64,000 bases of DNA from Cryptomeria japonica (lineage: Eukaryota > Streptophyta > Pinopsida > Cupressales > Cupressaceae): positions 315,232,541 through 315,296,540 of the forward strand of contig NC_081405.1 of the NCBI RefSeq assembly GCF_030272615.1, written 5' to 3'. The translations under genes were made by a program, and so were the position numbers. The notes beneath the pieces are model-generated. The model ran no database searches. It saw only the letters and a list, made by a program, of their open reading frames with translations, and was not told the origin of the DNA. Below, in pieces: positions 12,308 through 20,462 of the stretch (positions are counted from its first letter, which is position 1; each line of letters starts with the position of its first letter).

Positions 12308-14032
12308 ATGGGCAGAAATAGGAGAAGATATGAGCCAGGAAGTTGTAAGGAGTGGAAACAGAAAGAAGAGGTGTGGGAAATTTTGCAGAAGGGTGGTCTT
12401 TCGAGCTTCATTGAGAGACTCCATGGCTGTGATGGAAAGATAACCAGCTTCTTCTGCAAACATTGGAAGAAGGGCATGCTTAAAATGGGCAACCAACTGG
12501 TGGAAATTGATGAAGGGTTAATTGCTAAAGCTACGAGACGCAAAAGGGAGGGCTGCAACTTCTACAGAGATAGGAAGGTCAGCAGGGAAGCCATTGAAAG
12601 GTACCCAGTCAAAGAGAAAGAGAAGAAAAGACTGGTAAAGTTGAGTAAAACCTATTACCCGCCTAAGGCTTTTGCAAAACCCTGGCGGGAAATTCTCTTT
12701 GTTTTAATGAGGTATATAACTCTAGATGGCAGGTTTACGAAAGTATATGGATATCACTTTGTCCTCTTAAATCATTTTAGGCATAATGATAAGGTGAATT
12801 TCCCTTACTTCTTGCTCTGTTCTATGAATGCATCCCTAAAAGCATATAAAGAAAATCCTCGAGGTGACACTGCAATGCACCAGGGACTTATGGTCCTCAT
12901 TTATGATCATTTAAAGGCTAGTAAAATCAACCGAATGTAGCTCTCTATGGATTCAGAAGAAGATATGTCTGATTCTGATTTCTCGGAGGAGGAGGATTCA
13001 GATAATGATTCCTCGACTGATAATGAGGAAAGCTCAAATGACTCAGAGTATGAGAGGAGCAAGAAGAGGAAATCAAAACCCTCTTCTTCTAAGAGCAAAA
13101 AACCCCAAAGCAAACCCTTGATTAGTATTTCTTTGGAAGAAGAGGACTCTGATTTCCCTGAGGAGAAGAAGAACCCTAAGGGAGTGCTGAAGGAAAAAAG
13201 TAAGAACAAAGTCCAACCCAGGAAGAAGCAAAAGAAAAAAAAGGAGACTGGCAAAGATCCAGAGGAGACCGGCAAGAAACCGAAAGAGGACAAGCAAACA
13301 AGAACCTTGGAAGCTGAACAAAGCCTGGAGATGGAGACTATGGAGGAGACCCTCAAGGTCGTCGATACTATTTTTTCCCTCCATATCGCTAAAGATGAAC
13401 AAATAACCCCTGGTAAAGTTACTCCTTCTCCTGGTCCTCACCCCGAGGCCTTGAAGGGTTTTATGAAAACCATTGAATGGCTTATTGATGGGAATAAGAA
13501 TATTGCGGATGAATACAAAAAACTCTGCAACAGAGTCATGATCCTGGAGACCATTAACATTGGAGAGGGGAACACTATGGCCAATTATATCGAAGATCTG
13601 AAGAACACAATTTCCAAAGTGGAAGACATCAGAGATGCCTTTAATCCCTAGTTTGAGAAAATTGAAAAGGAGATACAGGATAGAAAAACCCTGGAGGAAA
13701 CTAGTGAAAAGAAGCTCTCAGATACAGTTGCCAAAGTGGACAAGATAGAGGAGTGCCTCAAGAACATTGTGGAGCAGAGTCTCAGCATTCTGAAAATCTC
13801 AGCCAACGACACCCATACCCTCATCAGCAAGCTTGATGATGAAAAGGAAACCCAGGAAATTGACCTAGATGCAAAAGGAACGGGGGAAGCCCAAGGTCCC
13901 AAAACCTACACCTGTGGAAAGAGGAAGGAAAAGAAAGTGAATAAGGACCTGGAAGAGCTAAAAGTAGTTGGGGTGACCTATGATGAGCTGGTGACTAAGG
14001 TAGAGGATCTGCTGAAGAAAATTACTATGTAG
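12308..14032 (+). pseudogene. LINE-1 ORF3, uncharacterised protein with acidic linker and coiled coil
   Basis: I do not know this protein's function. The reading frame runs from 12308 to 14032 (575 codons) with in-frame stops at 12938-12940 and 13649-13651. It remains open upstream to 12059, overlapping the end of ORF2, but the ATG at 12308 sits in ACCATGG, an ideal plant start context. The N-terminal 210 residues form a globular-looking domain (LSSFIERLHGCDGKI, FCKHWKKG, YYPPKAFAKPWREI, LMRYITLDGRFT, LLNHFRHNDKVNFPY). An acidic Ser/Asp/Glu stretch follows (12947-13060), then a Lys/Ser-rich stretch, then a long helical, coiled-coil-like tail (13320-14030). The same domain lies after the RNase H of LINE-2 (51330-50691, minus strand). 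It is inside the insertion, not flanking host DNA. Confidence 0.72.
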
Positions 14033-14193
14033 TGTCTCCTTGGGTTCTTTGTTGTTTCTTGTTGTTTAGCTGTTTTTTTTGTTTGCTGGTTTTTTTACTA
14101 GTCGCTCTGTATGTGGACTCTTTTTTCTCAGCTTTCTATGTAACTATGTTGTAATGGTTTTGGGTCCTTAAAACCTATTTTTCAATCAATCAG
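14033..14193 (+). other. LINE-1 3' UTR and tail
   Basis: This is a T-rich stretch ending TGTAATGG, a short G/T run, AAAACCTA and TTTTTCAATCAAT. LINE-2 (near 49600) and LINE-3 (near 63020) end with recognisably similar sequence, which fixes this as the family's 3' end. No long poly(A) is present. Confidence 0.75.
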
Positions 14194-14556
14194 AACATCG
14201 GTTACAAATCATAATGCACATAATACCGATTAGTATCAGTTTTATTTGTTAATTGCATACACACAGATTGGTATTGGTTAACACGATTATGGTTTGAAGA
14301 GGTGCAATCAAGTAATATCTTGATCGTTCATGTCTAATAGACATGACCGGTCAAGGTATTGCTTGATCTCCTTTATTTACATGTATATATATCGATCGGT
14401 GAATGTTGGAAGATCATCAAAATTCATAAATGCTCTCTCCATCTACAACATACAATATAATAATCAGATTTAATATATAGTGAATCAACAATTACATGAA
14501 AGATACAATAACATTATATATCTTTCTCATTGAATAGAAAATTGAAAAGATTTACA
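14194..14556 (+). repeat. copia-1 right LTR, second part
   Basis: It aligns with 745-1108 of the left LTR, including the dyad, the TATA-like run and the terminal TTTACA. It is followed by the target duplication CCTGT at 14557-14561. Confidence 0.92.
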
Positions 14557-14561
14557 CCTGT

Positions 14562-16028
14562 CAAAGGTGCTAACACCCTATCATCACTACAATTCCTTCT
14601 AGTTATTGAACCACCATCACTGTTACTAGAAGCTAATGAATTTGGTAAACTTTTTGAAGCTATATCGTCTACTCAAAAGTACTCAATCTTCTTGGCCTTG
14701 GCCTTAAGAGGACACTTATGTGAAGAGTCCCATGTATCCCTATAATGAAAACACAATTTTTTCCTCCTAAGCTCATTCAATTGATCATTATCTAGTTTTT
14801 AATTATACTTAGGTGAATGTTGCATGTCTTTTTGTAGTGGTTTCTTATCTTTGTCTTTCCTATAATGGGATTCCTTAGGCTGAAATTTACTTTTATAGGT
14901 TGAAGGTGCCAAGTCTCTAGCCTTTTTAGTAGCCTCCTGTAAAGTCAAAATATCATGACCCTTGAACCAACCTTGCAATGGATCTAAAAGACCATACACA
15001 AAAAAGACTAAAATCCTCCTCTCTAAAATATCAATCACCAAAACTGCTAATCTCTAAAATTCAGCAACATATGCATTAATTGATCCCCATTGTCTAAGTT
15101 GTGCAAGCTCCTTAAAATGCAACTTAGGGTCCTTAGTTTCAAATCTCTCGATTAGTTTCTTTTTGAACTCTATGTAAGTGACAATTTGTGCATCACCCAA
15201 GGTCACCATGCCATGGTGCCACCACTCATGAGTGTTTGCATCTAAGTGTAAAGATTCATATTTGATAGCATCTTCCTCCGACATTGGGTTAAGATGAAAA
15301 TATGTGTCAAGTTTTTGAAACCAAGCCCTTGTTGTAGTCTTTCCTATACCATCAAAGAAATGTATAGTGAGCTGTCCTATTTTCTTCTTGCATTCATAAT
15401 GTTGTTGTCTGCTACCCCTAAAAGAGAAATTTCTCATTCTAACATCCATGTAATCTTTGATTGACATTTCAGCCTAAAAATCTAACCCAAAGTTCCTCCA
15501 ATCATGCAAAGTTTGATCCTATATCTCCTATTGAGTGGGGCCATTATTTTGATCATTCTCTCTTGGTGGAAAGTGAGGCATAAGAGGCCTATTGCTTGCT
15601 GACCACACTCTATTATGTTTTCGTGCAAACCCATTATTTACCGAGCCAACATCATTGCAATTTTTCCTATAATTTCCATTGTTCACATCATTCTCTTGTC
15701 CACCTCAGTTTAAATTACCCCGATTCTAGTTGTTTCCACCATTCATTAATGCTAAATGATAATTCATATGAGCTACCATTCATTGTCATGGCATCTAAAT
15801 CTCTTGCACTCCAATAGCCAAATCATTAAGAATATCCCTAGTACTTGGTTTTATTCTTTCATCATCCCTATCACCCATATTTTCTACTACGAATGGGTCA
15901 TCCAGTTGTGAAGATGAACCTTGATTGATGTCCAAAATACTAAACACAGTTTCACCTTCAGGAATTGGTGGTGGTTGCCATATTCTTCTCAACTCACGTG
16001 GATAATACCTTCTTTATCTATCACTCAT
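14562..16028 (-). pseudogene. gypsy-1 gag
   Basis: This is the gag of the older Ty3/gypsy element that copia-1 entered. The frame runs leftwards from an ATG at 16028 (MSDR, then an immediate stop) through 15992-15795, 15467-15054 and 15041-14799, all in the same frame and broken by stops. The retrotransposon gag core (15420-15054) shows RAWFQKLDTYFHL, ALHLDxxAxxW-like spacing (SLHLDANTHEWWHH) and FKKKLIERFE. Near 14720-14760 a zinc-knuckle remnant begins CFHYRDTWD, with the second Cys replaced. The protease of the same element lies at 1-421. Confidence 0.82.
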
Positions 16029-16056
16029 TAACCCTCATAGGATGACAGAAATTGTA

Positions 16057-16068
16057 GCTCTAATACCA
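16057..16068 (-). other. gypsy-1 primer binding site
   Basis: On the minus strand this reads TGGTATTAGAGC, one base from the tRNA-iMet primer site. It lies 28 bp upstream of the gag ATG and places the gypsy-1 5' LTR to its right. Confidence 0.75.
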
Positions 16069-16548
16069 CTATAATAGGTTGCTCTAATTTAGAAATCAAA
16101 GTGACTGATTTTTTTTTCCTTTTCCACTTGTTGAGAATAAAATGTGGTTTAGTTGAACCTGGTGCATTTAGTGTTTTTGGGTCTCTTTATGTCATTCATC
16201 ATTTTTTCAAACAATTGGGTATGTGCAGGATCATGGTGTGCCAAAACAACCCTTAAGTGGCAATGAAGTTTCAGAAACTCAGAGTTATGCAAATTGAGAT
16301 GAAAATTTGAATAAGTTATGAACATTATTTTTAAAATATGTAAGAAGAGAATCTATAGAAAATTGAATCTAGTTTCTAAGATACTAGTTGTTTTTTTGGA
16401 AAAAAAAAATCCTATTTGATGAAAATTTAAAATTTCAATGCAGTGGTACTTAAATTTTAGGAAAAACATAAGAAGTAGATGTATGTCTGAGCACCCTAAT
16501 CATAATCAAATCATAATATGTTTTTATAATATTTATAAAAAAATTATT
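16069..16548 (-). repeat. gypsy-1 5' LTR, inner part (approximate)
   Basis: By position next to the primer site this is the end of the gypsy-1 5' LTR. A TG that could be the boundary occurs at 16080. The Tat element interrupts the LTR at 16548 and the rest should resume at 32863. The second LTR lies outside the window, so the outer boundary cannot be set. Confidence 0.5.
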
Positions 16549-16553
16549 AGAAT

Positions 16554-17347
16554 TGTATATGGTGAAAATGGATAACAAATAACAACAATATTGAAAGACT
16601 AAAATAGATTCAACCACCAAACCCTAGCCTAACAATGAACAAAGATCCACCATAACATATGAAGATAACCTAAGACAATGCAAATAACTCAAAATCACAA
16701 AGATTATACCATCACATGTCCACTAGGGTTTTGATCTCCATTCTTCCTATCTCCATTGATCTTGTTTGATATGCTTGCTCTCAGATTTTTGTATGCACAA
16801 GAGCTCAACAAAGAACGGAATGTGGTTGCAAGTAGAATTGTAGTGTAGTCAATTGATCAAGTAGTTAGGGTTCTTCCTTAGAATGTTTGATTAGGGTTTG
16901 ACAATGAAGAAATCATCTCCTTAAATAGAAGACACAATATGAAATGGAGGGTTAAGATTGAGAGGTGTAAAAAGAGAGGTCGGCTAGGATTAGAGGGTAG
17001 GTATAAGAAATAGCAAAATAATGAAAGAGGTAGGTAGTGTATGAATTAAGAGATGAATGACATGTGTCATGTGTAGAAAAAGATAATGAACTAATTAAAT
17101 AAATAAAGATTTATTTAATTAATAGAAGAAGTAGGACAATTAAATAAATAAAATATTTATTTAATTTAGGAAAGGGATAATTTAAATAAATAAATGTATT
17201 TATTTAAATGTGAAATAAGGCTAGAAGAGGATAAATGAATTAATTAAATAAATAAAGATTTATTTAGTTAATAGAGGAATTAGGCTTAGATAATTAAATA
17301 AATAAAAATATTTATTTAATTAGACATGACAATTTTGGGTGTCTACA
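16554..17347 (-). repeat. Tat element 3' LTR
   Basis: This 794-bp LTR is almost identical to 32064-32857. In element sense it begins TGTAGACACC and ends CATATACA. The U3 start carries five A/T palindromes (17093-17322). A TATA-like TATTTAAG lies near 16920 on the minus strand; the related solo LTR has TATATAAG at the matching place. Confidence 0.95.
17093..17322. repeat. five phased A/T palindromes in the Tat LTR U3
   Basis: Five imperfect inverted repeats of the form AATTAAATAAATAAA, one to four bases, TTTATTTAATT occur at about 17093-17122, 17138-17166, 17181-17209, 17242-17269 and 17292-17322. They are spaced 43-61 bp apart and repeat in the 5' LTR. Recognisable versions also occur in the diverged solo LTR at 55035-55260, so the array is an old feature of the family. 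Confidence 0.75.
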
Positions 17348-17361
17348 TTTTGCCCCTCTTT
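17348..17361 (-). other. Tat element polypurine tract
   Basis: On the minus strand this reads AAGAGGGGCAAAA directly before the 3' LTR. It is the expected primer for plus-strand DNA synthesis. Confidence 0.8.
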
Positions 17362-17592
17362 GAGACAATGCGGCTTGTCGCGTTGTTTCAAAGAAGATAA
17401 GATGAACTGATACAAAGTTGCTCCAAGATGGGAATTATATGCCCCCTCGAGAGATTGGATGAAAATGTCTGAAAAGATTGCAGACAATCTCTCGATAAGA
17501 AAGATGGGATAGAATGGGTTGAGCGAAGAGAGTGACAGAGTCACGGGATGAGAAAGACTGACTCAGGAAACGAAGACGAGGGCTAGGCTAGG

Positions 17593-17600
17593 CTATAAGA
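17593..17600 (+). promoter_or_regulatory. predicted TATA box of the antisense PMD gene
   Basis: CTATAAGA follows three GGCTA repeats. It lies about 165 bp before a canonical splice donor and about 1 kb before the PMD ATG. It is the only good TATA-like site in the leader that I see. Assignment rests on position and sequence only. Confidence 0.4.
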
Positions 17601-17874
17601 TAGGCCACGGGAAAAAGACATCCTCATTGTCATCCACACCCATAGAAGATCACAGTGCAGAGCAAGAAAAGAGCAGCAACAGTCAGCAGTGATGGCATTC
17701 ATTCATAGATTTGACCGTGTTCGCCGATTCCAGTGACCAGCCGATGCAGGAGAGCCGGTAAGTACCCGAAAACCTCCTCGTACTTTCACGCATTTCGAGT
17801 TTTGTCATAAATGCATGTTTAGGAGCAATAAATGCGCTAGGAATAGGATAGTTTAAAAGTGCAAAAATGCGCAA

Positions 17875-18185
17875 CCGCGTCTGTGTCAGCGCCAGGCGCG
17901 TTTGTGTCCAACAGGCGCATCTGTGTCGGGTCCAGACGCGTCTGTGCCTGGAACCGCGTATGTGTTGATTGCGGATGCGTTTATGAAATGTAGCAGCGTC
18001 TGTGCTTTTTTAATAGCGTTTATGTCATGCAGGGACGTCTGTGTTCCCTGGTCGCGTTTGTGCATGGTATAGGCACGTTTGTGTTCAGAAAACGCGTCTG
18101 TGTTGCAGAGGCACGTGTATGCAGTCTGTAAGCGCGTTTATGAGTTAAAAGCGCGTGTGTGTTGAAAAAGTGCGTTTGTGTGTTT
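17875..18185 (+). repeat. interspersed GCGTCTGTGT array, PMD leader
   Basis: There are about 16 degenerate copies of (C)GCGTYTGTGT, spaced 15-30 bp by unrelated sequence. They read in the PMD sense direction. The same motif, in gag sense, fills parts of the gag leader at the other end of the element. Confidence 0.75.
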
Positions 18186-18312
18186 AAATGCATGGTTTTA
18201 GTCTTTTAGGTCAAATCGGCAGTTCTGTGATGAACATACGCTGTCGATTGGATAAACTGCTGAGAGGATACACTCAAGCAGGTCCTTTAGAAAGATTAGG
18301 ATATATCAAGGC

Positions 18313-18555
18313 ACTTTGTGATGAACAGGGAGCACCAGGATAGACAGCACTTTGTGATGAACAGGGAGTGCGAATGTGAGTGACACTTTGTGATGAACAG
18401 GGAATGTCACACACGTAGTACTTTGTGATGAACAGTGAGCACTACTAGGATAAATAGCAACACTTTGTGATGAACAGTGAGTGTCACTAGGGTAGATAAC
18501 CAGATGCATTTAGGTAGCAAGTAGCATTTTGTGATAAATAGTGAATGCCACGATA
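18313..18555 (+). repeat. CACTTTGTGATGAACAG repeat array
   Basis: There are six copies of a core of about 19 bp (CACTTTGTGATGAACAGKGA), separated by 16-40 bp of variable sequence. A partial copy (TGTGATGAACA) lies at about 18227. The spacers often contain GTGC or CAC, giving short stems. The array lies just before the PMD acceptor site. It is not a CRISPR: spacers vary in length and the context is a plant retroelement. Confidence 0.7.
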
Positions 18556-18596
18556 ACTGACATGATTGAGTTGCTTGACTGCAGGAGTATTTGCCG

Positions 18597-19598
18597 ATGT
18601 TGGAGTCACGGGAGAGGTTCCCGTCGACTCAGAGACTGCGACCAGAGTTGTCTATTCAGGACATGATTTCCATTGAGGAGATGGGTCTCACACATATGCT
18701 CTATGTGCCCGAGTTTCAGGCAAACATGGGGTTGCTGACTGCGTTGGCCGAGAGATGGCACTCAGAGACATGCACGTTTCACCTGTCGATGGGTGAGATG
18801 ACAGTGACATTGGAGGATGTATATAGGATTCTGCATGTTCCCATTGATGGAGAGTTGATTCCCTACGACCGTGACGGTGACAGGGAGGCATTGAGACGGG
18901 TTTTTCAGGATCCTGAGTTGGAGATGCGAGCAGGTCATGTAGCCTGGGACACCATGACTGCCACAGGATTAGCATTGCCGGCAGTTGTTGGGGGAGTCAT
19001 CAGTGGATATTTGTGTCCAGACAGGGCCACACGAGGATTGGCGGTGGGTTGGGGAGGGGCATTGGAGACGCTGATGGCAGAGCACACTAGGTATGCATGG
19101 GGGCCATGTGTCCTAGCACATTTGTATTATGAGCTGCATCAGTTTGTATACCACGGATCAGTGGGTTTGGGCTGCGGTGTGACTCTCTTGCAGGTGTGGG
19201 CCTATGAGCACCTTCCCATCACACGGCCAATTCATTTCAGAGGCAAAGGACAGGGACAGAGTTTTGTTCATTTATATGACATGATCACCTCGCAGCCGCG
19301 GATTGGCAGGTTAGAGCATTGGCGGCGGGTGATAGATGACATTGACATGGTGATCTGGAGGCCGTACCTGGGGTGCGAGGAGTGGGAGGACGATGCCTTG
19401 GAGCTGCCCTACACCTTCCGGAGTAGGTACCTGATTGGGCGGACGCCCTATATATTAGAGAGGCAGCTGGTGGACAGGGTATGCAGGCAATATGGCAGGA
19501 TTCAGAGGATGCCGCGAGGCTCGGGCATGTATGCCCGTACGGTCAGAGATCAGGTGCAGTTTGGCCCACTGCTATCATATGATCAAGCAGTTATGTAG
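18597..19598 (+). CDS. plant mobile domain (PMD, MAIN-like) protein, antisense in Tat element
   Basis: This 333-residue open frame contains an almost complete plant mobile domain (aminotransferase-like, the MAIN/MAIL1 family). Diagnostic segments are WHSETCTFHLSMGEMTVTLE (residues about 60-80), DVYRILHVPIDGE, and VTLLQVWAYEHLP (about 200). In Arabidopsis, MAIN and MAIL1 are nuclear proteins needed for genome stability and transposon silencing, and related domains are carried by some plant transposons. The ATG at 18597 follows the predicted intron acceptor. The base composition is much richer in G+C than gag-pol, as expected of a captured gene. A UAG at 19596-19598 interrupts the frame, which then stays open to 20462. 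Confidence 0.88.
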   Translation: MLESRERFPSTQRLRPELSIQDMISIEEMGLTHMLYVPEFQANMGLLTALAERWHSETCTFHLSMGEMTVTLEDVYRILHVPIDGELIPYDRDGDREALRRVFQDPELEMRAGHVAWDTMTATGLALPAVVGGVISGYLCPDRATRGLAVGWGGALETLMAEHTRYAWGPCVLAHLYYELHQFVYHGSVGLGCGVTLLQVWAYEHLPITRPIHFRGKGQGQSFVHLYDMITSQPRIGRLEHWRRVIDDIDMVIWRPYLGCEEWEDDALELPYTFRSRYLIGRTPYILERQLVDRVCRQYGRIQRMPRGSGMYARTVRDQVQFGPLLSYDQAVM

Positions 19599-20462
19599 CT
19601 AGCGGAGATGATGCCGATGCCATGGGACATGTGGCCAGAGGTAGATGATGCAGGGATGGACGCAGAGTACTCTGCGTACTGGGCAGAGCATCCATTTCCT
19701 AGATTGACAGATCCAGCAGAGCCAGTGGATGGAGAGGGTGGAGGAGAAGATGATGATGGAGGAGGGGATGGAGGTAGGGGCCGGCGGAGGCGGAGGGGAG
19801 TGGTGGGAGAGAGACGGGTAGCACCTCAGAGGGAGGGAGGACAGGAGAGAGCAGCTCCAGTGGTGAGAGGACGGGGTGGACTGCCCCTACAGGTGCCAGC
19901 AGCACAGGGTCCCAGAGAGGGACAGAGACAGGTGCAGCCAGAGGGACAGAGACAGGTACAGCCACAGGTACCTATACAGGAACAGGGACAAGTGCAGGCA
20001 GAGGCGGAGAGCGGAGACTCTGAGGAGGATAAGGTGCTTAGGCTGCGGGAGATCTGCCAGGGCCAAGCAGATGAGATTGAGGATTTGGTTCGAGAGAGGA
20101 ACCACCTCAGGATCAGGGTTCGAGACACAGAGCGGGAGAGGGATCAGGCCATCCAGAGATACACAGAGGCCGAGACAGCTCTGAGGGCAGGTAGGCGGGC
20201 AGCAGAGGATGCAGGGGCAGGCTACGCATATGTTTTGCAAGCCGGAGAGGAGATCGCCTACTGGAGGGATCTATACTATGCAGCCGTGCCAGCAGATCAG
20301 CGGGCTAGGAGCTTCCAGAGATCGTCTCGCACAGCGACGGCTACGGGAGGGAGCCGCAGGAGACAGGCATCCAGCGGTGGAGTCATGGGGCCTCCACCAC
20401 CACCAGAGAGACAGGGGGATCCTGGGGCAGGTCCATCTATAGCTCAGACTCTGTCAAGGTGA
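19599..20462 (+). pseudogene. C-terminal part of the PMD protein after an in-frame UAG
   Basis: This is the same frame as the PMD, open for 288 more codons. It begins with a short hydrophobic/acidic stretch (MPWDMWPEVDD), then a Gly/Asp/Arg-rich segment, repeated GQRQVQP-like units, a charged segment predicted as coiled coil (EICQGQADEIEDLVRERNH), and a basic Ser/Pro-rich end. The lack of any indel and the retained composition indicate that this was recently one protein of 622 residues. The UAG is followed by CUAG, a context reported to favour readthrough at some stops, so both loss and readthrough are possible. A separate protein from an internal ATG (19608) is less likely. Confidence 0.7.

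Larger units (their letters stand above)
6019..14193 (+). mobile_element. LINE-1, L1-type non-LTR retrotransposon with three ORFs
   Basis: This is an 8.2-kb insertion in the right LTR of copia-1, so both ends are fixed to within a few bases. It holds ORF1 (DUF4283-like plus zinc knuckle), ORF2 (endonuclease, RT, zinc finger, RNase H) and ORF3 (novel). The 3' end lacks a long poly(A) and stops at TTTTTCAATCAAT. The target duplication is unclear: ATACCAATTAACA on the left resembles TCAATCAGAACA on the right only loosely. ORF2 and ORF3 each stay in one frame and are broken by nonsense codons rather than indels. ORF1 has one apparent frame change near 6460-6490. Confidence 0.9.
427..14556 (+). 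mobile_element. copia-1, Ty1/copia LTR retrotransposon (interrupted by LINE-1)
   Basis: This is a complete Ty1/copia element whose right LTR was later split by LINE-1. LTRs begin TGTTGATACA and end TTACA. The five bases before the left LTR (422-426) and after the right LTR (14557-14561) are both CCTGT, a clean target site duplication. The tRNA-iMet primer site directly follows the left LTR and a purine tract precedes the right LTR. Domain order is gag, protease, integrase, reverse transcriptase, RNase H. The LTRs differ at about 9 of the first 100 bases, so the insertion is old. Coding frames carry stops and frameshifts, so this copy is inactive. Confidence 0.93.
17758..18584 (+). other. predicted 5'-UTR intron of the PMD gene
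   Basis: The donor GTAAGT (17758-17763) follows AGAGCCG. The acceptor is TTGCTTGACTGCAG ending at 18584, with a CTGAC branch-like motif about 25 bp upstream. The first coding ATG (18597) lies 12 bp after the acceptor, so the intron would be entirely in the 5' UTR. It contains the GCGTCTGTGT array and the CACTTTGTGATGAACAG array. No transcript evidence is available. Confidence 0.4.

Noticed and set aside
18306-18555. CRISPR-like direct repeats
   Set aside because: Spacer lengths vary from 16 to 40 bp, spacers resemble one another, and the context is a plant retrotransposon.
19699-20240. Minus-strand ORFs of about 90-120 codons opposite the PMD tail
   Set aside because: They are Leu/Pro/Cys-rich mirrors of a G+C-rich Gln/Arg coding region, with no domain.
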